Assembly (NCBI RefSeq): GCF_028389875.1
Contig: NC_084678.1
Location: 15,034,899 to 15,098,898, forward strand
DNA: 64,000 nucleotides
Direction: 5' to 3'
Source of the DNA: Rhea pennata
Taxonomy: Eukaryota > Chordata > Aves > Rheiformes > Rheidae
Each line of letters opens with the position of its first letter. The stretch's first letter is position 1. Positions 48,201-60,382 of this stretch are shown here, piece after piece. The notes under the pieces were generated by a model. That model was given only the letters and a program-made list of their open reading frames with translations, was not told where the DNA came from and did no database searches. The translations under genes and the position numbers were made by a program.

Positions 48201-51200
48201 GATATCGAGCCAGACAATTATCTCTTCTCCTGAATGAGCTGTTGCTTGCCAAACCAGAAAGAAATATCTATTTGGCAGAACAGTAAATGTAACTAATACC
48301 TTTAGGATACGTTGAACAAAATTATTTGCTAATAGTGCTCCAAGGACAGGAAAAATGCTTAGAATCAAGGTACATGTCCCATTAGTGGTGTGAAAATTGC
48401 TTTGTAGTGGTACAAGGCCCCACATGGAGGTGAGAGCTGTCACTGCCAATAGTGACATCTGTTATCTTCATGGCTGCCGGGGATCACGAGTGCCTCTTCT
48501 GCCCTTCGTGGCTGTGGTAGCCAGCAAAAGAAGACTGTGAACCTCTGGGTTTTGGGCACTGTCTGTCCACTTTCTCAGTGCTTTGGGTTCTTCGTAATCT
48601 GGAACAAGCAAAACCAGCAGTTAGGGACTTCACTGGTAGCAGTATCTGTTCTTACCTTGCTTTGGAAGAGCAATGGCATCCTACCCTTTTTGTGGCCTCC
48701 ACCAGGGCAACTTCCCTCAGGGACAAAGTGCTACCAGAATTTCTTCCTAGCTGCACCGCAACGAGGAATGGGCTTGCCAGGAATGCAGGAAGAGCTGAGG
48801 TGTGAGCTGAGCTTGCAAGTAGCAGCACAGCACCACGCAGCACCTGCAGCTCCTCCACTGTCCCTTCTCTGCCGGCCCACCTCTCACGGTGCTTGGACAA
48901 GTACAGGCTGCGGGAGAACTGTGAGTCACCTGGCTGCATCTCTCTGACCTCCCAAAGAGGCCAAGAAAACTGAGACTCGTGACTGCCCCCAGGGCTGACA
49001 TGGACTTGAGCTGAGGGCTGCGCTGTAGAAGTTACTCTCAGGCATGTGAGAGTAAGACAGGCCACACTGGGTTAAACACCATCCTAGCTAGGTGTAGGTT
49101 ATGGAGGCAGCTGGTTGACTGGGAGATCTCGGATGCAGAGCTAGGCCTTGCTCCCAGTGGGAAAGGGCTGCTCCCTTGGTGTGGTCCTGCCTGCCCGTCC
49201 TCCCGAGGATCAAGAGCTCCTTGCCAGCCCGCTGTGAGGCCTCCCCAGCCTCCCTCCCATTCCTGCTGGAGACCTCAACCTCCTGCTAAAGGTAACGTGC
49301 AGTAGAAGTCCTTCAGCAAAACAATATTATCAACTGTCACAATCCAGTTTTCTCTTTTAAAAGATATATGTCAGTTCACATCAAACAATTTGTTGGATAA
49401 TGGAATATATCAAAGGAACACTGTCAAGGTATTTTAGGCAGCAGATCTGACCCACCTTAAAATAATTATTATTACTTGCGGATAATTATTTGAAATCCAG
49501 GTGTCTTTTTTTAAGAGGAAAATTACACTTTGCCCTTGTAAATTTGATGTCTGCAGTTAAACAAAAAAAAATGCAAAAAATTCAGATCAAAAGAGAAAAA
49601 ATGCGTTTTATTTTGCTAGGGTCTATAGAAACACAAGTCATTTCTTTAGAGCTGCTGCGTGTGACTAGCTGAAGCACCCTGTTGCTCGAGCTGTGCTGTC
49701 TTGCTGCCGAGGCTGATATACGCGCAGAGATTTTCTGGCATGAAGCTCCCCTGAATTAACATATTGTTTCTCTGAATAGTACTGTTTGTCCTGCAGAGTG
49801 GAAAATCCTGCTGCCTGAAAAAATGATCTCAAGGGACCACCTCTAAAGGGAAGAAAGAAATTTATTCTCCAAGGCTCTCATGGTCTTGGTCTCTGCTGAG
49901 AGTGACAACTGGCATGACTCCACATACCAGCAGAGGTCCTGGCTCAAGAGCTGCACTGAGACAACACCAGGTAATTTGATGTTGACATTAAAATTTGTCA
50001 GCATCCAAAACAGCAGGGGAAAACCAACAACATTTGCTAAAAGGCAGAAGATAAAATCATCATGAAATTATTTCTTCAGAATGACCTTCGAAAAATACCT
50101 GCAGTGATCAGCGTGGATGGCTGGAGAGCTACAAACTGCCTGAGAACGGCAGAGGCTTCACTGAAGCTGATTCCTCCCTTGAGATAATTTTCACCTTGCA
50201 AAACACAGTCCCCAAATAAATTATGGTCAAAATGAACCACAAAGACTCCAGTCGCAAACAAGAGCTGCTCATTCTCTCTCATTAACCCAAAGGTTAACCC
50301 AAAAGGTCCTAACGAGCAGATTGAGGCTGTAGCTTGGGCACTGTGCTCAGCCCCAGGCAGCATCTCTTGGTGCATGGAGCCAGCACGTCTCTCTCAGCCA
50401 CCATCCCCTAACAAAACCGGCAACACTGTTTGTCGGTCCACTTTTCCTGCATCTGATAACATTTACTTCAGTTTTCCAGGAAAGTCTTTGCAGTGGAAGC
50501 CTCATTTGCATTTCCTGCTGCCTCTCAACAAGGGCAACATTATGGCGGGCTCTGCAGCAAGACCTCACTCTCTAGCCTTTGCCTAAGTCCTGTTTAATTT
50601 CACAGTCTCTTTGCTGAAGCCAGGAACACCACTACGCTGCTGGATACAAATCATCAGATGGGCCTGTGTATACTCTTAATTTCCAATACATTAGCAACAC
50701 ACTCCAAAGCTCCATTCCAAGACATAGCCAATAAAAATGAATTAACTGAACAGTCATTAGGATATAATGTGGTAGCGTTAAGGTGAGTCACAATATAATT
50801 ACCATTATTTCTAATGGAGTTACCATACCACTACTGCAGAACAACGCATCTCACCTCTGCTTCAAATAGACACACACCTCATTGCACATGCACTTTGGTG
50901 CACACCCAGTTCAAGCACAAAAATCATAGAGATATCCAGTGCATGCTTGGAAAGTTGCAGCCGTAAGTCAGATGAGTGTAAAAAACATTGGTGCTGTTAA
51001 TGGATGGACTTGTTAGAAAATCTGGGCTGGCATCAGTGGCATCAAAGGGAGCCTTTCTGTTGATTATAGTCTGTTTTGGATCAAGACTTTCATGCTTCTT
51101 AATGTAGATGCATGAAGAAAAGAAGCTTAAGCACACATGCTCTGTGAGTACATAAGTAGGTTTTGAACCTGAAAGCCTAATGCAACCATGTTCACTGGAG

Positions 51201-51500
51201 GAGCAGCAGACAGAGCTTGTTGACTTCTATGAGGCTGCAGCAAAATGTGTGGCCCAGCAGACCAAGACTCTATCCATGGCCCATTCAGGGAAAGGCTACA
51301 GTGTCTGTTCCCCAGGTTGACTTCCAAGGACACCTTTGGTTTTGCATGGCTATGTGCTCCACAGCTTTCAGATTGCTGCTTCCTGGGCTGCTGGCTCGCA
51401 AGGCCATCAATGGGCTTTTCACAGGATTCAGCCCACTGTCAGGCTTGAGGGTTGTCGGCTGGGGGCTGAGAAATTCTCCATAAGGAGTCTACAAGGGCAG
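48201..51500. other. Non-coding stretch, no gene recognised
   Basis: Mixed-composition DNA with short frames only. AT-rich patches lie at 49310-49640 and 50640-50870, and a POU octamer at 50504-50511 (minus strand). Confidence 0.55.
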
Positions 51501-51940
51501 GGAATATGGGATGTGACATAAATGCATTCTGCTAATGCTGTAAATTAGTCATCCCCAATATATATTTAATATAATAAATTTAGAAGACAGCTACTGTAGG
51601 TTAAGTGTCAAGTGACAGTGCTTATAATGAGGATTAATATACATACAGGTCCTACAGATTTGTTAAACTTCAATAAATATTTATTATAATCCACTGGTTC
51701 TTAACTTACACTTGAATAAATTGACTAATGTTAAATAAATAGAGAAGCATGACCAAAAGGACTGGGCAAAAGTCTGTCAGTGCCCCCATAAGATCATGGC
51801 CCACAAGGGGTACGCTGTAATAAAAACCAGCTTGCTTTGGTTTGGCTCCAGTGCCCATTGGTTTAATAAGATTTGCATTAGCTCTTTCACTTGCTAATGT
51901 GCTCCAGAAGGGAATTTCTTTATGGTTTCAGATGAGATGA
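51500..51940. promoter_or_regulatory. AT-rich candidate conserved element
   Basis: Contains a perfect 14-base palindrome AATAAATATTTATT (51672-51685), many TAAT cores, and a POU octamer on the minus strand (51871-51878). AT-rich but not a simple repeat. Enhancer-like by composition. Confidence 0.35.
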
Positions 51941-53640
51941 TCCTTTTCAGTCAGAACATGACCAAGGGTTGCTTGTGTCCTTCTTTACTGCAGCCTTTGC
52001 TCCAATTATGCCAACAGTCTCAAGGGGAAATTAATTTTTTCTCGACTGCATTGCATCCTGATGCAGTCTAAGCATAAATAACTAACCTCACCTTTGCAGC
52101 TTGAAGAAAAAATTTTTTGCTATATATTGGCTCAGTATTTTGTAGGAAAAAGGAACTAAGGCTGTAGCTGCAGTCTGCAATGGAGCAACCAAAAAATTGC
52201 TCTCACCAAGCTGTTGTGTCCCTGTATTTTGGGATTTCCCTGAGTGCGGCTTCTTCTGCTTATATAAAGTAGAAATCTCACCGCATAGGAACAGCCGCAA
52301 TGAGATGATAATTTTTCACCAGGAAACCTCCTCAGTGTTTGCAGAACGAACAAGTCCCTGCTGCCTGCAGACAAGGGGCTGTGTTAAAACCTCCTCAGAC
52401 ATTTTATACCAGTGTGGAAGCCCTTGCACAAGGTAGAGATGAGGAGCAGCTCTTTCAACTGACCATCGTGATGGGAATGAAGCTTGTTAGTTCCTGAAGT
52501 CATTTATGCTCACAGCTTTGTTGATTTTGTTTTGTTTTGTTTTGTTTTTCTGGCTTATCAAAGGATTCCTGGATCTTTCGGAAGAACTTTTACCCATATC
52601 AGATGATAAATTACCTTCTTCTGTAAGTGCAACGCAGTGCATACTCTGCTGGCTGGCCTTGCTGCTCATTACCATCTTTCATGGATCAGCTTGTTGGCTT
52701 CCTCTCCCATCATTATGTCTTTGCCTACGATAACCTCCTTGACATTGTCTTACTGATGTTTTCTTAGCCTTCCTGGATCCTTCTGTACCGCTGTCACACA
52801 CAGGCTTGTGATGAAAATTTCTTCAATCCCATGTGACAGACAATAATGTTTTTCTTAATTGCTAATCATGTCTATTAGTGAGTTCCTTGCAGGAGAACAG
52901 TTAATTCCAGACTGCTCAGAAGTTCTGCAGAACAGCTCGCACTATGTGCCGTGATTCTCCCAGGACCAATTCCCGCCCACCAAGTCCAGGTGAGCTGGGG
53001 ACCTTTGCAACCCTGGAACGCGGACCCAGTAGAAAGGGTGAATTTGTACAGACTGGCTGGTCTGAGCACTCAGCAGGGCATCGGGTTTCCAACCGTGGCC
53101 GTGGCCGTTTCCGCTGCTCCCGTTGCAGGACTGGAGCCTTTCCATGGCCCTTACTGAGTGCTCTGCTTGCTCTGAGCCCCCTCGACACGGTGGCACTGCA
53201 TTTCTTTGGCTCAGAAACTGTCCAGAGGGCACGTGGATCAGTTACACGTAGTGGGGTGACAGCACCTCCGTCTGCCCTCAAACCTAGACAGTCCCAGTGA
53301 GGGAACCAGGGTAAAGACAGAAGTAAAGGCTGGGAGAGCGCCTGAAGCATCCCCACCACCGCCTGATGGGGAGGTAGCTGCGGGGAGGAGCGAAGGGAGG
53401 GGGTGAGACGAAGCCGTGAGCATTTTATTTGTAAACAGGAGTCCTCAGGAACTGAACGTGATTGTCTAAAAACTCCCTCACTTCCTCTGAACAGCTGCTG
53501 TCTCCATGCTAAATAAATCATTCTTCTTGTTACCTTAGCCTGGCCACCCAGAAACGACGTCTTCAAGAAGAACCCAAACCCCGGGGGGCTCTTCCAGCCC
53601 TTCCTCTCCCCACCAGCCTGCACACCTCTTCATGCAGGTC
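51941..53640. other. Non-coding stretch, no gene recognised
   Basis: Mixed DNA. A 235-codon frame on the minus strand (52916-53623) is the longest open frame here outside CpG-rich zones. It has no domain I recognise and overlaps frames on the other strand, so I do not call it a gene. Confidence 0.5.
52524..52549. repeat. (TTTTG)n microsatellite
   Basis: About five TTTTG units. Confidence 0.85.
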
Positions 53641-53649
53641 CTGCTCTGA

Positions 53650-53900
53650 CTTCTCTCCCTTTCTCCCCCAGGGACACTTCGGTGCCGCTTGCGAAGCCGC
53701 TGGCGTCCTTTTCGCTGCTGCGCACCGACGGCGTTCGTCTAGAGGGGAGCGGGAGGCGGGCTCGCTCGAGGAGGACGCGGGAAACCGGTTGCAGGTTCCT
53801 GTACGAATCCAGCGCGCCTCCCTCAGCACGCCGCCCTCCGAGACGAGGCGCGGATTCAGCTCCCACGACAAGCTTGTTAACTTGCCCGCGGCTTCAGAAT
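53650..53900. promoter_or_regulatory. Small CpG island (orphan)
   Basis: CpG-dense patch ending just before an A24 run (53919-53942). No exon signal is seen. Confidence 0.4.
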
Positions 53901-53918
53901 ATCTGACTCGCTCAGATC

Positions 53919-53942
53919 AAAAAAAAAAAAAAAAAAAAAAAA
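53919..53942. repeat. Poly-A run
   Basis: Twenty-four consecutive A followed by GAAAAAG. A retroposed tail is possible, but no recognisable source sequence precedes it. Confidence 0.9.
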
Positions 53943-54639
53943 GAAAAAGCCACATTAAAAATACTCTTTTGCTCATTTCTTTATCCTGGGAGCAGAGTAA
54001 TTTATGTACTCGTTTAATTTTGTCCTACCACAAACGAAACCACAGTACATAACGTGATCTCTGCTGCTGGGATGCTTTTTGTTGGAAGGACATCGGATTA
54101 GACATAAATGTCCCTGACCCAGAAGAAGATCCCAGGTTTCGAGAAGATCACACAGATTGGCAAATACTTCTTTGGTTCGATTCATGAGTGGTCCTTTGTT
54201 CTTTCCTTTATACTATGAGAGTATAATAATCTTTTAAAACCACAATAAGAGCTCGGCACCTAAGAGATTGCTGCTTTATAAATACTTAAACAGAGAGACC
54301 GCTATGAAAATCTTCTGTTCTGCTGCATTTTTGCCCATCGCTAATACTGCCTCAGGAACGCAGGGAAAAGCCTCTAATAATTGAGAAACATTTGTGTTCA
54401 GATGCGAGGTGGTCAGCGTCTTCACAGCAATGTCTTCCCAAGCAAAGAGAATTGTATTACAGGGGCAAACTGCAGAAACAACAGGCCGTTTCTGCGTGCA
54501 TGTGTGTACAGATGCTGAAAATCTCCCCGGCGGCTGGGGAAACAGTCGTATTTCACCATTACGACAGCAGCGGCAGGCTGTATTTCACAACTTTTTTGAA
54601 AGTACAGGGAAAAGCCAGAGCAGTCCTTAGGTCTCACCG

Positions 54640-54860
54640 AACGAAGCGGATGAACTCAAGTCGACGGCTCGGTAATCGGCGGAGTTGTCTCTAACGTCCC
54701 CGTTTCGTCCGCCAACAGCAAGCGGCTGGCGAGTCCGTGAGGTCTGTAAGGCACCGGGGGGCCGGGGCCAAGCGACCCCTTCCCGTGCCTCAGTTTCCAC
54801 GCTGAAAACGCGTTTGGATTTGGGGAGGAAAGGGGCAGCGCCCACGGGTACTGCCCCGGC
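54640..54860. promoter_or_regulatory. Small CpG-dense patch
   Basis: Moderate CpG enrichment. It overlaps a MIR-like core. Confidence 0.3.
54784..54812 (-). repeat. Possible MIR core remnant
   Basis: CGTGCCTCAGTTTCCACGCT followed by GAAAACG matches the reverse MIR core GTGCCTCAGTTTCCTCATCTGTAAAA with a few changes. Short. Confidence 0.4.
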
Positions 54861-55219
54861 TTGCTGTTATTTTTGCATATTGTTCTCTGGGCTCGTTTCT
54901 ATTCCAAACAAAACCAAAAGCTCACAAAAAGCAAGGCTTTTGCATAAACCAAAAGCTTTGCAAAGAGCCCAGGCTTTTGCATCATAGCCACATAAATTAT
55001 GTGTCACTCAGTCATGTTATACGTGTGTGTATCAGAGAACGCCGGTGCTGTCCTCCGGGAGAAGTTAAGAGAAATGCGTTTTTAAGCACCATTACATTGC
55101 AAAATGGTGATGGAATTGCTGTTTTCCTCTGGTAGGAGAGTCCCAGGCAGCTGCTTTCTTCAGGCTTTGGTGGAAATTCTGCAGGGATGAAATTTTTCTC
55201 GAATAACGCAAAGTTTTGC

Positions 55220-55460
55220 AGCCGCGAGCCCAGCGGACGGAGAGGCGGGATGCCGCAGCCCGCGGTAGCTGGGCAGGGGTGCTGCTGCCCGGCACCGACG
55301 GCGGGTTGCACGGGGACGGGGGCCTTGCCCGGGGCAGGAGGAAGCCGTGCTTCCCGGGCGCCCGTGCGCGGGCGCCGGCCGGCGTGGTCTCCTCGCTGCC
55401 GCGGCCGCGGTGGTGGGCTCGCGTGGGCCGAGGGGCGGTATGCGACGAGCTCGGGTTTGG
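55220..55460. promoter_or_regulatory. Strong CpG island (orphan)
   Basis: Very CpG-dense. Frames on both strands (up to 166 codons) are compositional. No TATA box is seen. Confidence 0.5.
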
Positions 55461-56230
55461 GCACGCCATGGAGAGCAGGCAGGGTTTTGTTTTGCGTAAT
55501 TTGTTCGTCCAAGCCAGCCTTTGGTCATCCTCCTGGGGGCTTTGGGTACAGCTCCAAAGCTCAGATTTTTTCTTTCCCTTTCATTAATAAAGGATAGAGC
55601 CAAGAAAAGATTTGCTTTTGAAAATAAAGAGCAACACATGATTTTTCACTAGACATTTGGGCCATTTATTTTTTGGTATAGTGTTTCAATTTGTCAAGAA
55701 CCCAATTTGTATGAAGAACTTATCAGTTTAGAGATACCTTCCATTAGCAAAAGCTACTCATAGCCAGTGATGGAATCTCTGCTTATAATCAGAAAAAGAG
55801 GCAAAAAGAGAGAAGGGCCATCACCAGCAGCCTGGTTAGTTAGGCCCCGACGGTGGCCAGCACAGAGCTACATTCAAGCTCCTGCGCCTCTATATATTTG
55901 TTTATTCATATAAGCTTGGATGGGGAAACTGAGGCAGACCAACCACTGAGCAATCCAGGGCCTCATCGCCGTGAGCGGGGTGAGGAGATGGTGCTGGCTC
56001 CTCCAGGGGCCCGGAGATATCCGGCTTTTCTGGCAGTTCCCCCGCGCCGGGGTGGCTTGGGGGTGTGCGTGGGAGGGAGACAGGGCTGTGAATGGGTAAG
56101 TGGTTTTGGCTTCGTCCCAGGAAAGGGCTGGGCGTTTGGAGCGTCTCTTGCTGGACATGAAAATCCGCTTCCAATCACAGCATGCTGTCCAGTCTCTTGG
56201 CTGCAGCTAAGATTTTGATCCAAAGAAAAC
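55461..56230. other. Non-coding stretch, no gene recognised
   Basis: Mixed DNA with one MIR-type fragment (55905-55960) and nothing else I recognise. Confidence 0.6.
55905..55960 (+). repeat. MIR-type SINE fragment
   Basis: GGATGGGGAAACTGAGGCAG (55918-55937) matches the forward MIR core GATGGGGAAACTGAGGCA almost exactly, with looser similarity on both sides. Confidence 0.6.
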
Positions 56231-56238
56231 CAGAAATC

Positions 56239-56263
56239 AAAAAAAAAAAAAAAAAAAAAAAAA
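56239..56263. repeat. Poly-A run
   Basis: Twenty-five consecutive A, followed by an AT-rich block (56270-56480) that may be a conserved element. Confidence 0.9.
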
Positions 56264-56479
56264 GCTCCAATTGGGTCAATAATCTGCATTTTTAGACTTT
56301 TATTATTAGCAGTATTTATATTACAGTAGCTTGGTATTTTAGAAGGCTGTAAATGCATTTTTATATAATCAGCATTTTAAAAAGTCTATAAACATCCACT
56401 GTTTGCCTAATGCACTATAAAAGCTTCCAAAGGAGCTGTTATTATCCAACTTGTCACCTCACACATGCTTCGAGGAGGA

Positions 56480-59400
56480 TTTTTTTTTTCCTTGTCTGCT
56501 GTTAATAAAATGAAGCAAACCATTAACAGCTTTGGAGCTGCAAGGAGAAGTAAAGGGGCTTGTAATCTTGGACTCCAAAGGAGACGTCTGCAGCTTCGCT
56601 GCTCGGCTCTTTGAGATTCCCCACACGCAACAACAATTTCAAACAGACAAAATCAGTTTAGGTTACATAAATTCAAAAGCCCAAGCCTGCTTCTTTTAAA
56701 GTAACATCTTGCATTTTGTTTGGAGTATTGCAATCTCTCACCCAGCATTTGGAATTGGTTCACTTCTATGTCCTGCTGTGTATCTTCCTAAGGTTTCTTT
56801 TGTTAAAGGAGCTTTAATGCAGAATTACACATGCATGTGTATGTGCATGTAAGTATATATATGTGTGTGTGCAAAGTGCAACATGCTGTGGTGGTTGCAC
56901 ACTCAGGACCCATCTCTTCTGACACTCTCAGCATGCCACACTCCTGTCGCTATCAGCACATGGAACGAGATATGGACCAGGTCCTGATAAAAAGATGCTA
57001 TGCATTTTGGTGAGGAATGCAGATATTTTAGTCCCTGCAGGTTCAGAGTGACTGTGGTGTAAACCAGGTAGTCAAGGGGGGAAGGCTCTGCACAAAAAGC
57101 AGAGTCGGAATGAGGTTTGGATTTTAAACAACCTCTTGATTCACATCTTAGAGATTTGTTTTTGGTTCATCTCCATTTATAGGTTGCTCCTGTTCCTAAC
57201 ATATCTCGGTGTCGGGGTAGATTCTCAACCCTTGGGAACCTGTCAGGGATGTGCGAACAACTTCTTTGATCCAAAGGATGGCATGATTGCACCTCGGATC
57301 CTGAGCAGAGCTGAACAGCTCCCCTCTTTGTGGGTGGCAGGTCCCCAACGGGTGCTGCAGGGACCGGCGCAGCCACCGGGGAGGTCACTGAAAGCCGCCT
57401 CTCCTTGGAGCGGTTCAGCTATTTCACGCTTTTGGATCGGGCTGAAAATAGCGTGAGAACCTGTCACTTCTGACACTCGGGTTCTGGAAAAAGCCGAGAT
57501 GCTCCAAAATGGATAACAGGCGACAAACTCCCGGCAGCGTCTGCAAGCCTCTGTGCAGGTCTGGGTTGGTATTTTGGGCAAAGACGTTTGTGGACGGGTT
57601 AAGGGTGACTTTGGGGTGAGTAGGACTCCTGGGGTTCTCAGTGTTGTCTATCGTAAGACTACAGGTTAGGGAAACATTTAAAAGCCAGACTGATCCCTGG
57701 GGGGAAGCAGCCTTGGACAGTCACAGTGATAATGGAAGAAGAAGGCAGAAAGAAACAAGAAATGGAGTTTGTATCTGCTGCTGAAGAGGACAGTTGTGTC
57801 TAGGGTGAATCTGTGAGCAGCCTTGGGAAGAGAAGTATCTCCAGGTGCATCTCTTACTCTTGGAGCACGTGTGCAAGCGCGCACGTGTGTGTGCTTGCAC
57901 ACGCCTGCAAAAGGGAGCCTATGCAGCTGCTGCTGCAGTTAATTGCAAGCTGTTCTCCAGGGAAATGAGGTGCTTGTATAAAAGGGACTTCCTCCTCCTC
58001 TGAGACTGCAGGAGGAAAGAGGGAGAGAACGACACTAAATTCTCTTACCTCTCTGCCAGTCCTGGCAGGGGACTGCAGGTTTTGTCCTTGCAGCAGGGTA
58101 GAGCTGCCTAAGGGCTGCTCCATGTATGGCGACAGCAGAAGCTGCTTGGACATTTCAGGAACACCAGAATTCAAATCCCCATGTTCTATCTTGGGATATC
58201 CAGCAGATGATGGAGCAGGGTGGGCTGCACTTGGGACTGCGTCATGTGAAGGGAATCGCCAAGGCCCAGGTACCCCATCTGGGTTTGGGAGAGCCGTAGG
58301 CAGAGACAGAGAAAGAGGCAAGGAGGCCCAGGGTCAGGAGCAGCTTCTTCAGCCGGCTCCGCTGGTCTTGACAAAGCAGTTATCCATGTTTCTGTGAATA
58401 CTGCAGAGCAGGTGCTTCTCTCTGATCTTGGAAAAAAGGTGGCTTTCTTATAACTGACCACGGAAATTGGCTTAGGTTGGGGAAATCCTAATTTAATAAT
58501 TATTTGGTCAATGAAATATGTTGGGCTTGATGGGATGAAATTCCTCCAAACACTGTCTTTGGACCTGGTGGGCTCTGAAGTCAGAGATGGCAAGCAGTTT
58601 TGGAACCACAGAGGAAGCATTTCTCCTTGTGGTGGCAGGGCATTGCTCCTCCAGGCATTTCCTGGCCTGAGGTCAACTGCTATCTGTCTCTCATCACTGC
58701 CTTTGGTTGGCGGTATCTTTTAGGCTCAGTAATATTGGATTGACACAGCTGTTACAGAGCTGGAGTCTGGCAAATACCTGTCCACCCTTCCTAATCCTCA
58801 CCAAATCTTGGCCATGGCAGCAGTCTAGTTGGGATCATCAGGATGTGAGGACATCTCATGATCTTTCTGAGCAGGCCTTGACATGATGGTGCTGCTTGGT
58901 GACGTCTGATGCGGGGCTGGGGAGGGCCAGTGGTTTCATGAGATGCTCCAAAGTGGGGTCTGCTGCACACGAGCATGAAAGATTCATTCAGAGTGGGCAG
59001 TGCTGCATTTATGGTCATTCATCCTTTCTCCTAGGATGCTGCTCTCCCGTAAACCTTAATTTTTAAGCTAGGCTAGGTCTAACAAGACTTTTCGGAGTCA
59101 TTCATCTGTTTCCCTTCATTTTGCCAGTCAAGTACGGTGCTTATGCCTGGTGAAATCACCTTTCTTGGAGTAATGCAGGGGGTCACCTCTGGGGATGGGA
59201 AACCAGCATAACCTAAAGGTCCAAGAGATGCCCCTTGGTGGTGACCTGTGTTATCCTACTGCGGTCAGAAGGGTTTTCATGGCCTGTGGTTGGGCTCCCT
59301 CGTACTCCTCATTGAGGCAAGAAGACGAGACCCCCATCCCTAGTGCTGTTAGAGACCCCAGGGAAGGAGAGACTTGACCGGACAGGCGGGTGCCCATGCG

Positions 59401-59690
59401 TTCACAGTGCGGGAGTTCGCCCCAGCGAGGTGTCATCGACTCCAAACGCTTCTCTCTTTAAGCTGAAAATCAGAGTGCTTTCAAGTTCTTTCCCATCTTC
59501 TCTTCTGGATACCTTTGCACCGGGGAGAAACAACAACAACCACCAAACTACAAATGAAAGGAAGAAAAGGAGAGGAAAACAATTTAATACAGGAGGGAGA
59601 CAAAGGTCTTCCAGTGCGGACAAGGTCTCTGCTCTGTGTCTCTTGACAGCGGCGCTTACCAAACATAGCCAGGGCCCAGCGAAGCCTTGG
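56480..59690. other. Non-coding stretch, no gene recognised
   Basis: Mixed DNA with a purine-pyrimidine alternating tract (56850-56872), a hairpin-forming segment (57871-57900) and short frames. No gene, island or transposon is recognised. Confidence 0.55.
57871..57900. repeat. Hairpin with Z-DNA-prone centre
   Basis: GTGCAAGC (57871-57878) and GCTTGCAC (57893-57900) are perfect inverted arms. The 14 bases between them alternate GC/GT (CGCGCACGTGTGTG), a composition able to adopt Z-DNA. Confidence 0.5.
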
Positions 59691-59735
59691 GCCGGCGGAG
59701 AGTAGTAAGATGAGATACCTCTTTATTTGGCCTAG

Positions 59736-59960
59736 CTAAAAATAGCAGAGGGTAAAAAAAGGCAGAGTCAGGACCCTGCAGGACTAGTAGTCAATGGGCT
59801 GCGAGGAGTGATTGAACTCCAAATACTGCTCAGCAGGCTCCAGCTGACAGGCTATTTTTTGCCGTGGTTGACTAAATATGGTCAGGGAGGGAAGAGCACG
59901 AGAAGGGGCCATTCGCCTGGGAGTGCGTGTTTCAGATGCTTTGCTGGGTATATAAGCACT
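59736..59960 (+). promoter_or_regulatory. Candidate TATA promoter with MEF2 and E-box sites
   Basis: TATATAAG at 59949-59956 is a strong TATA box placed just before a CpG-dense GC-rich leader. Upstream lie a perfect MEF2 consensus CTAAAAATAG (59736-59745), a CAGCTG E-box (59841-59846), an 11-base palindrome CTGCTCAGCAG (59826-59836) and a CArG-like CTAAATATGG (59872-59881). Together they look like a core promoter with tissue-specific control, of the type used in muscle or neurons, firing to the right with a start near 59980. The motifs are seen; promoter function is inferred. Confidence 0.5.
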
Positions 59961-59979
59961 GGAAAGGTGGACTCGCTTT

Positions 59980-60300
59980 CTGACCAGCGCTTCCCCCCGC
60001 CGGACCCCCCCCCCGGCACCGCGTGCGTCTGCGCGTGCATCCACGTGCGCGTGCCCCCGCGGGCGCGCGTGCCCACGTGCGTGCCCCCGCGCCTGCGTGC
60101 ATCCTGCCCCGCGCCCGGGGTTGCACCCCGGCGGTGGGGGGGAGCGCTGTGAGGGGGGGGCGGGGGCAGGTGCAGGTGGGGGGGGGAGCCGGGGCAGGGG
60201 GTGTGGGGGGGGGGGACACTCGTGCCGGCCGCACACGCCGCGGTCCCCCTGCTCAGCCTCCGCCGTGCCGCGCTGCCTCCCCCACCCGCGAAGCCGCGAT

Positions 60301-60349
<49 letters not shown>

Positions 60350-60382
60350 GGAGTTGTAGCCGTGCCTGGCGGAGGGGGTGAG
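59980..60382 (+). CDS. Candidate first exon encoding a polyglutamine N-terminus
   Basis: I do not recognise this gene. The exon would start about 30 bases after the TATA box at 59949 and run through a CpG-dense, G-rich leader. The first ATG after the predicted start is at 60299, in acceptable context (GCCGCGATGC, G at -3). It opens directly into 15 CAG codons, then RGVVAVPGGGGE. At 60383 a strong donor GAG/GTAAGG follows, in phase 0 after 28 codons. First ATG, frame and donor agree, which supports a real coding exon. Against it, CAG runs also occur in 5' untranslated regions, and the peptide is short. If the donor is not used, the frame reads on to a stop at 60449. Transcription would run rightward, with downstream exons probably beyond this window. 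The start coordinate is an estimate from TATA spacing. Confidence 0.35.
60023..60115. repeat. Z-DNA-prone GC/GT alternating tract
   Basis: Repeated GCGTGC, GTGCGCGTGC and GCGCGCGTGCCC motifs alternate purine and pyrimidine, just downstream of the candidate TATA promoter. Such sequence can take the Z form under transcription-driven supercoiling. Confidence 0.5.
60134..60215 (+). other. G-quadruplex-prone G-run cluster
   Basis: At least six runs of four or more G occur on the plus strand, several longer than seven. They would lie in the transcribed leader of the candidate exon, on the RNA-like strand, so both DNA and RNA quadruplexes are plausible. Confidence 0.6.
60302..60346 (+). repeat. (CAG)15 trinucleotide repeat
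   Basis: Fifteen uninterrupted CAG units follow an ATG at 60299 with no interruption. Pure CAG runs are usually length-variable. The reading frame of the ATG gives polyglutamine; the minus strand would give polyleucine in the same register. Confidence 0.95.

Noticed and set aside
52916..53623. 235-codon open frame on the minus strand
   Set aside because: No recognisable domain, overlapping open frames on the other strand, and no supporting splice or promoter signals.
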